Shown here: piece after piece, positions 54,071 to 62,990 of the stretch
How positions within the stretch are numbered: the first letter of the stretch is position 1
Layout: each line of letters begins with the position of its first letter
Assembly (NCBI RefSeq): GCF_000383915.1
Contig: NZ_KB912942.1
Coordinates: 8,574,470 to 8,638,469 of the forward strand
From: Amycolatopsis benzoatilytica AK 16/65
GTDB taxonomy: Bacteria; Actinomycetota; Actinomycetes; Mycobacteriales; Pseudonocardiaceae
Direction: 5' to 3'
DNA length: 64,000 nucleotides
Notes under the pieces: model-generated
Databases searched by the model: none
The model's input: the letters and a program-made list of their open reading frames with translations, nothing else
What the model was told of the DNA's origin: nothing
Program-made: the position numbers and the translations under genes

Positions 54071-54928
54071 ATGAACCAGGAGCGCCAAGATCGAGTAACC
54101 GCAAGGGCTTTGGGTCCGGCGTTGCGCCGGAAGGCCGGACTGGTGCTGCACCGGGCGGCGGCCCGGCTGCACGGCCCGCATGCCGAACTTCGGGAAGAAC
54201 TCCAGCGCACGCGCGAGGAACTGCGCGCCGAGATCGTCCGACAGGGTGACCGGCTCCTCGATCGGGTGGTCGAGTTCGAGATCCGCAGCCGCCGCGACAT
54301 CGTGTACGCAGGCGATCAGGACGCGGCGTTGGAGAGCAACGTCTTCGCGCGGGAAAACCTGGTCGGCGCCAAGCATTTCGGCAGCCCGAAGGACACGTTG
54401 GCATACGCGCTGTCGCTCGCGCCGACCGGTGGAATGGCGCTGGAGTTCGGTGTCGCGTCCGGCAACACGTTGCGCTCCATCACGGCCGCCCGGGAAGCGA
54501 CCGAGGTGTACGGCTTCGATTCGTTCGACGGCCTGCCGGAGGCGTGGCTCAACGGCATGCCGGCCGGTGCCTTCGCTCGGGACGACCTGCCCGACGTGCC
54601 CGGAGCCGAACTGGTCGTCGGCCTCTTCGCGGACACCCTGCCCGGATTCCTGGAGAAGCACCCCGGCCCGGTCGATTTCGTGCACGTGGACGGCGATCTC
54701 TACAGTTCCGCGAAGACCGTGCTGGACAACGTCGGGCCGCGGCTGCGGGTCGGCAGCATCGTGCATTTCGACGAGTTCTTCAACTTCCCCGGCTGGAAGC
54801 GGCACGAATACCGGGCGTGGACCGAGCACGTCGAGAAGACCGGCGTCGAGTTCGTTTACGAGGCGTACACCTACAACGACAACCAGGTCACCGTGCGGAT
54901 CACCGGCGGGCCCGGGCTGATGGAGTGA
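54071..54928 (+). CDS. class I SAM-dependent methyltransferase (TylF/macrocin-type)
   Basis: A 285-residue methyltransferase. An N-terminal helical, Arg/Glu-rich region (about residues 1-75) precedes the catalytic domain. Motif I is LEFGVASGNTLRSI, then YGFDSFDGLPE and the metal-acid motif FVHVDGDLYSS, as in TylF/MycF sugar O-methyltransferases. The acceptor is unknown. TATCGT ends 6 bases before the ATG with no ribosome site, so it is probably leaderless. Confidence 0.82.
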   Translation: MNQERQDRVTARALGPALRRKAGLVLHRAAARLHGPHAELREELQRTREELRAEIVRQGDRLLDRVVEFEIRSRRDIVYAGDQDAALESNVFARENLVGAKHFGSPKDTLAYALSLAPTGGMALEFGVASGNTLRSITAAREATEVYGFDSFDGLPEAWLNGMPAGAFARDDLPDVPGAELVVGLFADTLPGFLEKHPGPVDFVHVDGDLYSSAKTVLDNVGPRLRVGSIVHFDEFFNFPGWKRHEYRAWTEHVEKTGVEFVYEAYTYNDNQVTVRITGGPGLME

Positions 54929-54936
54929 ACGTCGGT

Positions 54937-55917
54937 TCAGCGGGCGAAGCAGCCGCCCTCGTTGAGCGGACCCACTGACGGCAGGACGAGTCCGCACAGA
55001 TAACCGTCGATCCACCGCCCGTTCCCGCTGAGATTCGTAGCGAAACGCACGAACGGCGCCATTTTCCGGATCCCGGCCGCGATCGAATCGCGATCGCGTT
55101 CCAGCAGTGCGGTGAGCTGGTCGAGCTGGGTGAGCGTCGGCCCGAGCTCGCGGTCGTTGTCGGCGACCAGCCCGGAGAGTTCCGTGCCCAGCCGGCGGGC
55201 TCCGGTGAGCAGCGACTGAACGGCAGCCTCGCGGCGCTGGACCTCGGCGAGAAGCCGATTGCCGTCGGTCATCAACCGGGTGAGCTGCGCATCGCGGTCG
55301 GCGAGAGTGGTCGACGCGGTGCGCGCGCCGGCCCAAAGCCGAGCAAGCTTCGCGTCTCGGGTGGCGAGCGTGTCGGACAGCCGGGAAAGCCCGGCGAGCG
55401 CGCCGCGAACGTCTCCCGGCGTGTGTGCGAACGTGTCGGAGAGGGCGCGGAAGCTGTGCGCCAATTGGGTGGTGTCGATCTGGTCGACAGTGGTGGCGAG
55501 CTGCCGGAACGCGGGCAGCACGTCGTAGGGAACGGTCGTCCGGTCGCGCGGGATCGGCGTTCGCGGGTCGAGCGAACCGACACCGGCCGGGTCGAGCGCG
55601 AGATACTTTTGCCCGAGCACCGTCTTGATCCGGATCGAGGCGGACGTCCGGTCGCCGAGCCACGCGCCGGCGACGCGGAAAGCCACCCGCACCGACGCCC
55701 CGTCGAGCGAAACCTGCGACACCCGGCCAATTTTCACGCCCGCGACCCGGACATCGTTGCCCTTTTCGAGCCCGGCGGCCTCGCTGAACTCGGCGGCGTA
55801 CCCGGTGCCGTCGCCGATGACCGGAAGGTCGGGCGCCCGCAGCGCGACAAGAAATCCGAGCGCGAGCAAAGTTGTCCCGACGACGGCGGTACGCGCAGGG
55901 CGCCGGGCGGGATGCAC
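54937..55917 (-). CDS. orphan Mce-family (MlaD-domain) lipid-transport protein
   Basis: A 326-residue Mce protein. One N-terminal membrane helix (VVGTTLLALGFLVAL) is followed by the MlaD/Mce beta-domain at about residues 35-115 (EAAGLEKGNDVRVAGVKIG) and a long helical region ending in a Cys-containing tail. Such proteins form rings or tubes that carry lipids or sterols across the envelope. Normal mce operons hold six Mce proteins plus YrbE permeases; none are here. GTG start. Confidence 0.87.
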   Translation of the reverse strand: MHPARRPARTAVVGTTLLALGFLVALRAPDLPVIGDGTGYAAEFSEAAGLEKGNDVRVAGVKIGRVSQVSLDGASVRVAFRVAGAWLGDRTSASIRIKTVLGQKYLALDPAGVGSLDPRTPIPRDRTTVPYDVLPAFRQLATTVDQIDTTQLAHSFRALSDTFAHTPGDVRGALAGLSRLSDTLATRDAKLARLWAGARTASTTLADRDAQLTRLMTDGNRLLAEVQRREAAVQSLLTGARRLGTELSGLVADNDRELGPTLTQLDQLTALLERDRDSIAAGIRKMAPFVRFATNLSGNGRWIDGYLCGLVLPSVGPLNEGGCFAR

Positions 55918-56257
55918 AGCGTGGATAGTGGCTCACCCGGCCGGGTGAAGCCAGCCAAGCCACCCGAACGGGCGGATCGCTCCAGACTGTCCACTATGGA
56001 TCAGCCGCGGCCGGACCGGTCAGTTGACCTTGGACAGCACCGGAAACCGGGCCTGTCCTGGCTTCCCGCGGCAGGTCAGCCGTGCCCGGCCGGCCGCGCC
56101 GGGGATCCCTGCTCCGGCCGACCCGTCCCGCGCACCGCCGCCCGGGGTTCCCGACGTGACCGGAGCCATCGGAACATTGGGCGTGGCTGGGCCGTTGAGG
56201 GGGTAGCACGTAAGCGTGGGAAAAACCCGCGCCGACGCCGAACGGGGAGGAGCCACC
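55918..56257. other. intergenic region, no gene seen
   Basis: 340 bases between the divergent Mce gene and the small gene at 56258. No palindrome or coding pattern stood out. Confidence 0.5.
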
Positions 56258-56452
56258 ATGCGAGACCTGATGACCGGATTGCATCCGGCACCGGACCTCG
56301 TGGACGACACGGACGTGGCACGCCAGCAGGAACGCCGCCGGAAGGCAGCGCTGGCCGTCGCGTCCCGGGCCAAGGACGCCGAGGAATGCGCCCTGCTGCT
56401 GGACATGCTGGGACTGCACACTCCGGGCGGCAGCCGGACTGAAGTCGCCTGA
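56258..56452 (+). CDS. small conserved actinobacterial-type protein (64 aa)
   Basis: A 64-residue protein starting MRDLMTGLHPAPD with the charged helix DVARQQERRRKAALAVASRA and the tail EECALLLDMLGL. The tail pattern reminds me of a small conserved actinobacterial family, but I cannot name it. GGGGAGG lies 7 bases before ATG 56258, and codon use is normal. Function unknown. Confidence 0.7.
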   Translation: MRDLMTGLHPAPDLVDDTDVARQQERRRKAALAVASRAKDAEECALLLDMLGLHTPGGSRTEVA

Positions 56453-56640
56453 GCCGGTAGCGGCCCGCCCGGCGTGCGCTGCCCCGGGCTGGCAGCGGGC
56501 GAGGCTGGTTTGGTCCTGGGGCGGGCCAGCCGCAGGCTGGAGATTGTCCGGCTGCGGGTTGAACGGCATCGTCTTGACCGGATTGGGTCCGGCTGGGTTC
56601 GCCGGTACGAATGCTGAAGTCGCCGGTGCGCGACACTGCA

Positions 56641-56692
56641 GTCCGTGAGGGGCCCTTTGCCGGAATCAGATTCCCTTAATCGGCCCCTCACG
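56641..56692. repeat. dispersed long palindrome, copy E
   Basis: GTCCGTGAGGGGCC ... GGCCCCTCACG around CGGAATCAGATTCCC. More degenerate than copy C. Confidence 0.65.
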
Positions 56693-56725
56693 CACTTCTG
56701 CGGGAGCGAAGCCGCCACTCCGGCT

Positions 56726-56890
56726 GCGCTGGACGCGCAGCGATGCTGGGCGCGCGGGGCGCTGGACACGTAGCGATGCTGGGCGCGCGGGGCGCTGGAC
56801 ACGTAGCGATGCTGGGTGCGCGGGGGCGCTGGACGCGCAGATGCTGGGCGCGCGGGGCGCTGGACACGTAGCGATGCTGGGGGCGCCGGA
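56726..56890. repeat. minisatellite, about five 33-bp units
   Basis: Unit GCGCTGGACACGTAGCGATG followed by CTGGGCGCGCGGG. Units begin at 56726, 56759, 56792, 56826 and 56857, with small indels; a degenerate sixth follows. Confidence 0.75.
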
Positions 56891-57266
56891 CGCGGCCGCA
56901 CTGGACGCAACTCCTGCCGGGCAGGCGCCCGCACCGACCACATTCGGATCCTGCGCATTCCCCGAACCGCCCGCCCGCCCTTCTATTGCCATATCGCCAA
57001 CAAACCGCCATAAACCTCGAAAACGCACCGCTTCTCCTTCCGCAATGCGGATTCCGCACCCTGTGCCGGAAAAACCCGCTCGCCGCAGATCCCGCACCTG
57101 AGCGCAAGGAATTACCCTCCGCTGTCCGCGCTGGAACACAGGACGCGCGGGGTGAATGTTTTTGCTCCGAACGGCTGAGTGTCGCGGACGTATCTGTCAC
57201 TCTGGTGGAGCATCCTGTTCGGGGATGCGGCCCCGGGGCGGGACCGGGCACAGGGGAGGGAACACC

Positions 57267-57722
57267 GTGTACTACCTGCGAGAAGACGATTATCTCACCC
57301 GACAGCAGCGCGCCTTGGCGGAAACCGTGCGCCGTGGCCGGAGCAAACGCAGTTTTCAGCTGGCGGAGCATTTGGCGGCCGAAGGTGGCGTCAACCGGTC
57401 GGATGTCTTGGCGGTCACCGCGTTCTTTCTTGCCTGGCGGGCAATTCGGCAGGGCGATACGGCGGCCGCGCGCCAGTATGCCCGGCAGCTTCGCGGGCTG
57501 GACCGCGGCAGCATCGACCTGGCTCGGCAGCTGGTGCGGCTCGAAGCGGGCCGGGAGCAGGGCTGGTTGCCGCGCGTGCAGCACGACGAACTGTATTCCT
57601 ACGCGTGGCGAGAAAACCGGCCCGATCTGCTCGCGAAAGCCTCGCTGATCCAGCCGCGTGACGTTCCGGCGGCGGGCTGGTGGGCGGATTTGGAACAGAG
57701 TCTTTCGCTGTTGCCGGCGTGA
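57267..57722 (+). CDS. hypothetical helical protein (151 aa)
   Basis: A 151-residue, mostly helical soluble protein beginning VYYLREDDYLTRQQRALAE. Paired helices (TAFFLAWRAIRQGDTAAARQ, ARQLRGLDRGSIDLARQLV) look TPR-like, suggesting a protein-protein contact role. GGGGAGGG lies 6 bases before GTG 57267. No family recognised. Confidence 0.65.
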   Translation: MYYLREDDYLTRQQRALAETVRRGRSKRSFQLAEHLAAEGGVNRSDVLAVTAFFLAWRAIRQGDTAAARQYARQLRGLDRGSIDLARQLVRLEAGREQGWLPRVQHDELYSYAWRENRPDLLAKASLIQPRDVPAAGWWADLEQSLSLLPA

Positions 57723-58551
57723 CCGCCAGTGTGGCCCGGGGGAGCGCGGCCCATTCGATCCGATCGAACAATATCGCTTTGCGTACCGGATGAGCCGCGG
57801 CGACGCAGCCGCTCCGGCCCAGCGGATGCGCGTGGAAGCCAGGCCGGTCGTCGCGGTTGCGCAGCCGGGCAGGTCGTCGCGCAGTTGTGCGCCAACGCGC
57901 GCAGGTCGTCGTCCGCGCGCGCCTGTGGTCGGTGAAAAGCCCTTTACCGGACTCTGATTCCCCCAACGGGCCCGTCACGGGTTGTCCTGCTCGGCGCCGG
58001 GAGCCCTTCGGCGGCGGCTTTCCGGAGGGTCAGGGCATCGGCGGAGCGCAGGTGCGCACCGACCGGCCTTGGTGGAAGCCGTGGGCTTCCTCGTGCGCGG
58101 CAGCGCGTCCAGGACGTGCTCCCGGACCCGCCGCCGAGTTCGGCCAAGCGCGTTTTCGGGCGCTTGATCGACCTGGTCCCGCCGGACTCGGTGGGGATCC
58201 AGCGGTAGCTGGTGTGCCGCGGCGCTGGCGTGGACGGTGATCCCAGCCGCGCTTATCGGCGAACTAGGCGGGTTCGCCCGAGGAGCGGTCGAGCCCGGCG
58301 CACCTGTCGTACGTCGTCCAGCGCGCGAGCTGCCGTGCGACACCGGCAGGCCGTCCAGCACACGACCTGCCAGCGCCGAACCAACCGCGGGCCAGGCAGG
58401 GACGCGGAGGTGAGCCGGTGGAGCGCCACCCCCCCCCGGGAAGCGGCGCGAGACTCGCCTAATCGAGATCGCCGACAAAACGGACAGCCGGCCCGTCTCA
58501 GTGACTGAGCGCACCTTGACGGAAAGCGTTGCTTATAGAAACTTTTGCACT
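57723..58551. other. region without a convincing gene
   Basis: About 830 bases holding one dispersed palindrome (57928). Several Arg/Pro-rich frames are open but look like high-GC shadows. The final 40 bases form the control region of the MarR gene, with TATAGA at 58534-58539. Confidence 0.5.
57928..57978. repeat. dispersed long palindrome, copy F
   Basis: GGTCGGTGAAAAGCCC ... GGGCCCGTCACGG around GGACTCTGATTCC. The most degenerate member of the family. Confidence 0.6.
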
Positions 58552-58557
58552 ATGCAA
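58545..58557. promoter_or_regulatory. MarR operator TTGCA-CTA-TGCAA overlapping the start codon
   Basis: Perfect 5-bp arms. A good -10 (TATAGA, 58534-58539) lies just upstream, and the ATG at 58552 is inside the palindrome, so bound repressor would cover the transcription start. Confidence 0.6.
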
Positions 58558-59016
58558 GCTCTGCCGGACGAAGTAGCCGACCTTGAGCGGCTGACCCGCG
58601 TGTTGGTGGCGGTGGCCTGGGACAGCGCGCACGCCGCCCCGCGCGGTGTCACGTTCCCGCAGGTGCGGCTGCTCGTGGTGCTCGACAGCCTGGGTTGCAC
58701 GCCGTGTTCGCGGCTGGCCGAAGCCATGGGCGTGAACGCGTCGTCGGTCACGAGGCTGGCCGACAAGCTCGAAGCGCACGGATACGTCGCGCGCGGGGTG
58801 GACGAGCACCGGCGCACCGTTGTGACGGTGGAGGTGACGCCAGCCGGACGCGAGGTCGTCGCTGGCGTCGTCGACCGTCGGCACCGCGCGCTCGCTGAAC
58901 TGCTGGCGGAGCTGCCGGCGGAACGTCGGGCGACGGTCTCCACTGCGGTCGGCGACCTGCTCTCAGCCGCCGAAGCAGCACCAGGCGTTCCGACGGCCGG
59001 GCCGGGGCGGCTGTGA
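58552..59016 (+). CDS. MarR-family transcriptional regulator
   Basis: A protein of about 154 residues. Winged helix at about residues 45-100 (SRLAEAMGVNASSVTRLADKLEAHGYV, wing HRRTVVTVEVTPAG). ATG 58552 is chosen; GTG 58501 is possible but would place the palindrome and -10 inside the gene. Its stop overlaps the chloride-channel start (GTGA). Probably autoregulated through the palindrome at the start codon and controls the ClC protein. Confidence 0.83.
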   Translation: MQALPDEVADLERLTRVLVAVAWDSAHAAPRGVTFPQVRLLVVLDSLGCTPCSRLAEAMGVNASSVTRLADKLEAHGYVARGVDEHRRTVVTVEVTPAGREVVAGVVDRRHRALAELLAELPAERRATVSTAVGDLLSAAEAAPGVPTAGPGRL

Positions 59017-60611
59017 AGACTCCAGCGCGGGCCACGCATCTTGGCGACTTCTCGATTCATCCGCGGATGCTGCTGATCGCCGCGATCGCACTGCCGGTTG
59101 GCGGCGCGGCGGCGCTGGCGGCTTTCGCGCTGCTCAGACTCATCGGCCTGATCACCAATCTCGTCTTCTACCAACGCGTCGCCACGGACCTCGTCGCGCC
59201 AGGCGCGCAGCAGCACCCGTGGTGGCTCGTGCTGCTCGCGCCGGTGGCCGGCGGGCTGGTCATCGGCCTGATGGCGCGCTACGGCTCGGAGAAGATCCGC
59301 GGCCACGGGATGCCGGAGGCGATCGAAGCGATCTTGACCGGCGGCAGCCGGGTGGCTCCGCGCGTCGCGGTGCTGAAACCGGTGTCCGCGGCGGTCAGCA
59401 TCGGCACCGGCGGCCCGTTCGGCGCGGAGGGGCCGATCATCATGACCGGCGGCGCGGTCGGGTCGATTCTGGCTCAGCTGCTGAAACTGAGTGCGGACGA
59501 ACGGAAGACGCTGCTCGTCGCGGGCGCCGCGGGCGGCATGGCAGCGACGTTCAACGCGCCGCTCGCGTCGATCCTGCTGGCGGTTGAGCTGCTGCTGTTC
59601 GAGTGGCGGCCGCGCAGTCTCGTCCCGGTCGCCGCCGCGGTCGCGGTGGCGACGATCTGCCGGGGCTTCCTGCTCGGCACCGGGCCGGTTTTCGGCGTTC
59701 CGCTGACCGGTGCCGATCCCGGGCCGCTCGCGGACGGTCTCGCGCTCGTCCCCGGTCTTACCGGCGGCCTGCTGGCGATCGGCGCGACCGCGCTGGTCTA
59801 CTTCGCCGAGGACCTGTTCGGCCGGTTGCCGGTGCATTGGATGTGGTGGCCGGCGATCGGCGGCATCGTGATCGGCATCGGCGGGCTGATCGAGCCGCAC
59901 GCGCTCGGCGTCGGCTACGACGTGATCGACACGCTGCTCACCGGACGTGCCACCGCGTCGCTGATCGTCGGAATTCTCGTGGTGAAGACGCTGATCTGGG
60001 CGCTGTCGCTGGGCTCCGGGACCTCCGGCGGCGTGCTGGCACCGGTGTTCATGATCGGAGCCGCGCTCGGAGCGGCGGAAGGCGGGCTGCTGCCGCACGT
60101 GGCGGCTGGGTTCTGGGCGACCTGCGGACTGGCTGCTGTGGTCGGCGGGGTGATGCGGTCGCCGTTCACCGGGATCGTGTTCACTTTGGAGCTGACGCAC
60201 GCGTGGAGCTATCTGCTGCCGCTCGTCGTCGCGTCCTTCTCGGCGTACGCGCTTTCGGTGTTGCTGCTCAAGCGATCCGTGCTCACAGAGAAGATCGCGC
60301 GGCGTCGGCTGCATCTCACCCGGGAGTACACGACTGATCCGCTCGAGACGTTCTTCGTGCACGAGGTCATGACACATCAGCCGGATATTCGCTGCTCCAG
60401 CGAGGTAGTCGTGTATGCGGACGACACTCTGCGCGATGTCGCCAACGAACTGGCACTGGGACACACGACGCAAGCGCTCGTGGTGGACCGGCACGACCCT
60501 TCGAGCGTGCTCGGCAAAGTCACCTTGGCGCAGCTGCTGCACGCGCGGCGGCGGGATCTGCACGAGGAACATCACCGGGAGCGCGTGCTGGGCCGTTCGG
60601 TCAACGCCTGA
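59013..60611 (+). CDS. ClC-family chloride channel/antiporter with C-terminal CBS-like region
   Basis: A 532-residue ClC protein. Selectivity-filter segments are GHGMPEAI (in place of GSGIP), GAEGPII with gating Glu139, and GGVLAPVF. About ten or more membrane helices are followed by a C-terminal cytoplasmic CBS-like domain (about residues 440-520, EVMTHQPDIRCSS). The gating Glu suggests chloride/proton exchange. It is coupled to the MarR gene by a 4-bp overlap, and its stop overlaps the convergent ligase gene. Confidence 0.88.
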   Translation: MKTPARATHLGDFSIHPRMLLIAAIALPVGGAAALAAFALLRLIGLITNLVFYQRVATDLVAPGAQQHPWWLVLLAPVAGGLVIGLMARYGSEKIRGHGMPEAIEAILTGGSRVAPRVAVLKPVSAAVSIGTGGPFGAEGPIIMTGGAVGSILAQLLKLSADERKTLLVAGAAGGMAATFNAPLASILLAVELLLFEWRPRSLVPVAAAVAVATICRGFLLGTGPVFGVPLTGADPGPLADGLALVPGLTGGLLAIGATALVYFAEDLFGRLPVHWMWWPAIGGIVIGIGGLIEPHALGVGYDVIDTLLTGRATASLIVGILVVKTLIWALSLGSGTSGGVLAPVFMIGAALGAAEGGLLPHVAAGFWATCGLAAVVGGVMRSPFTGIVFTLELTHAWSYLLPLVVASFSAYALSVLLLKRSVLTEKIARRRLHLTREYTTDPLETFFVHEVMTHQPDIRCSSEVVVYADDTLRDVANELALGHTTQALVVDRHDPSSVLGKVTLAQLLHARRRDLHEEHHRERVLGRSVNA

Positions 60612-61938
60612 GTCGCTGTTTGTCCACTTTGCCCACTGGGGTCAGCGGCAGCTCGGCTCGGAACTCCACAGTGGACGGCACGAAATGCTTGCCGCCCAGT
60701 CCGGCGCGCACCTGGTCGCGAAGTTCGTCGGCGAGCACCGGTTCGCTGGTGACCACCACCGCGCGCAGAAGGGTCCCGTCGGGTCCGGATTCGGGGACAA
60801 CGGCGGCGGCCTTCACCTTGGGGTGGCTGAGAAGCGCGTGTTCCACCGTGGTCGACGAGACCTTCGTGCCATGCTCGCCGGTGACGATCACGTCGTCGAC
60901 GCGATCGTCGAGATAGAGGTAGCCGTCGGCGTCGAACCGGCCGAGATCGCCGGTGCGCAGCCAGCCGTCGCCGATCGGTGGCCGCCCGTGGTATCCGTCC
61001 ATCATGGACAGCCCGCGCACGAGGACTTCGCCGTTCTCGATCCGGGCTTCCATGCCCGGCACGATGCGGCCGACCGAACCGAGCAGCTCCGGCCGGGCGA
61101 GTACCTCGGCGGCGGAAATGCTGGCGATCATCGGTGCTTCGGTGAGTCCGTATCCCTGCCCGACAACCGGTCCGAACACTCGCAGAGCTTCGGCCAGTCG
61201 CCGAGGCGGCAGCGGCGCCGCGCCGAGCGACAGCTGTTGCACGCTGGAAACGTCCGTTGTGGACAGTCGCGGATGGTCCAGCAGCGCGGCCAGCCGCGGC
61301 GGGGTGAGGGAAAGGGTGGTTACCCGATACCGCTCCAGATCTGCGAGCAGCTCGGCGGCGTTGAACTCCCGGCGCAGCACGACAGTATTGCCGCAGCAGA
61401 TCGCGCCGAGAACGGCGGCGTTGCCGGTCATGTGCGTGAGTGGTGCGGTGACCAGCGCGGTTTTTGTTCCGTCCGGCTGGAAAATGTGCGCCACGCCGTC
61501 GTAGATGCCACTGTGCCGGATCAGTTTGGGCGTCCCGGTAGTGCCGCCACTGGGAAACACCGCGGTCACCCGGCTGGGCAAGGAGTCTGGAATGGACGGA
61601 CGAGCGGTGGCGAGATCGTCGAGTTCCTTGTCAGTGAACAAGGTCGCTCCGGTCGTGGCGAGTGTCGCCGCCCGCGCCGGATGGCTCGCCGACGCCGCGA
61701 TCAACACGACTTCCAGCCCGCGTACCTGCGCCGCCAGTTGCGCCAGCACCACTTCCGGCCGGTTCGCTGCGTCGATCGCCACCATGCCGCGCATGTCGCC
61801 GAGCCCGCCGGACAACCGCGACAGCGTGTCGAACGCCGCACGGTAGGTCATCGTGGTGCCGTCGTGGTGGAACAGCACGGTGTCGCCGCCGTCACGGAGC
61901 GCGGAAAGGACGCGGGACAGGAAAAAGCTCACCGGCAC
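60601..61938 (-). CDS. class I adenylate-forming acyl-CoA synthetase / AMP ligase, compact
   Basis: A 445-residue AMP-binding enzyme, shorter than the usual 500-550. The P-loop is FPSGGTTGTPK. Other motifs are GYGLTEAPMI, GWLRTGDLGRFDADGYLYLDDR and the C-terminal Lys in TPVGKVDKQ. It activates a carboxylic acid as the acyl-adenylate, probably to a CoA thioester. GTG 61938 is annotated; GTG 61932 lies 6 bases after TACGGT and would give a leaderless start. Substrate unknown. Confidence 0.85.
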   Translation of the reverse strand: MPVSFFLSRVLSALRDGGDTVLFHHDGTTMTYRAAFDTLSRLSGGLGDMRGMVAIDAANRPEVVLAQLAAQVRGLEVVLIAASASHPARAATLATTGATLFTDKELDDLATARPSIPDSLPSRVTAVFPSGGTTGTPKLIRHSGIYDGVAHIFQPDGTKTALVTAPLTHMTGNAAVLGAICCGNTVVLRREFNAAELLADLERYRVTTLSLTPPRLAALLDHPRLSTTDVSSVQQLSLGAAPLPPRRLAEALRVFGPVVGQGYGLTEAPMIASISAAEVLARPELLGSVGRIVPGMEARIENGEVLVRGLSMMDGYHGRPPIGDGWLRTGDLGRFDADGYLYLDDRVDDVIVTGEHGTKVSSTTVEHALLSHPKVKAAAVVPESGPDGTLLRAVVVTSEPVLADELRDQVRAGLGGKHFVPSTVEFRAELPLTPVGKVDKQRLRR

Positions 61939-61988
61939 ACCGTAGCGGCGTGCTGGCCGAGAACGTCGATCGCGGCTAGGTTCGCGGT

Positions 61989-62897
61989 ATGACCGCTCCT
62001 CCCGCGATCGACGCGTCTCCGAAGAGCCTGCGCCGCGCTTTCGCTGATCTGCAGGCCGGAGTACGCGCGAGGGAACTGTGGGCGCTGCTCGCGTGGCAGG
62101 ACATCAAGCAGCGCTACCGCCGATCCTCGCTGGGTCCGTTGTGGATCACGGTCGGGATGGCGGTCACCGCGCTCGCGCTGGGCGTGGTGAACTCGGCGCT
62201 GTTCGGCACGTCCATCTCGACGTTGCTGCCGAGCATCACCACCGGGCTGATCCTCTGGAACTTCATGAACGGCTGCATCGTCGAGGGCTCGGAAACGTTC
62301 ATCTCGAACGAGGGGATGATCAAGCAGCTGCCGGCCCCGGTGTCGGTGTACGCGCTGCGCACGGTGTGGCGGCAGGCGTTGTACCTCGCGCACAACCTGG
62401 TCGTGTACGTGCTGGTGCTGGTGATCTTCTTCGGCAAGCTCTCGCAGCCCTACCACTTGGTGGACCGGCCGGGCGCGTTGCTGCATCCCGGGCTGGGCTG
62501 GGGAATGCTGCTCGCGGTGCCCGCGCTGGCGCTGGTGCTGCTGAACGGTGCCTGGGTGGTGCTGTTGTTCGGCGTGGTGTCGACGCGATTCCGGGACATT
62601 CCGCCGGTGATCCAGAGCTTCATCACGATGTTGTTCTACGCGACGCCGATCATGTGGTCGATGGACCAGGTGCGCGCGATGAACCAGGGTTCGCGCGAGG
62701 GATTCGGTTCGGTCGCGGTGAACCTGCTGCAGCTGAATCCGGTTTACCACTTTGTGGAGATCGTCCGCGCGCCGCTGGTGGGGCAGCAGCAGAGCTGGAC
62801 GCACTGGCTGGTCGCCGGAGTGGTGACCGTGGTCGGCTGGACGCTGGCGATGCTCGTGCTGCGGAATTACCGGGCGCGCGTCGCTTATTGGGTGTGA
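61989..62897 (+). CDS. ABC-2-type polysaccharide export permease (Wzm-like)
   Basis: A 302-residue integral membrane protein with six predicted helices, of the Wzm/TagG family that exports cell-wall glycans such as galactan or O-antigen. The N-terminal amphipathic segment LWALLAWQDIKQRYRRSSLGPLW is characteristic. The matching ATPase (Wzt) is not in the window. TAGGTT ends 6 bases before the ATG with no ribosome site, so it is probably leaderless. Confidence 0.88.
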   Translation: MTAPPAIDASPKSLRRAFADLQAGVRARELWALLAWQDIKQRYRRSSLGPLWITVGMAVTALALGVVNSALFGTSISTLLPSITTGLILWNFMNGCIVEGSETFISNEGMIKQLPAPVSVYALRTVWRQALYLAHNLVVYVLVLVIFFGKLSQPYHLVDRPGALLHPGLGWGMLLAVPALALVLLNGAWVVLLFGVVSTRFRDIPPVIQSFITMLFYATPIMWSMDQVRAMNQGSREGFGSVAVNLLQLNPVYHFVEIVRAPLVGQQQSWTHWLVAGVVTVVGWTLAMLVLRNYRARVAYWV

Positions 62898-62990
62898 GGC
62901 GATCCCCGCGGTCCGGTGCCTCTGCCGGCCGCGAGCTGGCGTTGTCCGTGCCGCCGTTTAGCGCTGGGGCGGTCGGGGAACGGAGCTCAG

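Larger units (their letters stand above)
56453..57266. other. repeat-rich region without a convincing gene
   Basis: About 810 bases holding a copy of the dispersed palindrome (56641) and a 33-bp-period tandem repeat (56726). Open frames across the repeat translate to low-complexity 11-residue repeats and are not believable as genes. Confidence 0.5.

Noticed and set aside
56666..57584. Minus-strand frames with 11-residue repeats (APSIATCPAPR)
   Set aside because: Generated by the 33-bp minisatellite; no start signal, no domain.
57975..58514. 179-codon minus-strand frame in the gap before the MarR gene
   Set aside because: Arg/Pro-rich with no recognisable fold or ribosome site; looks like random high-GC sequence.
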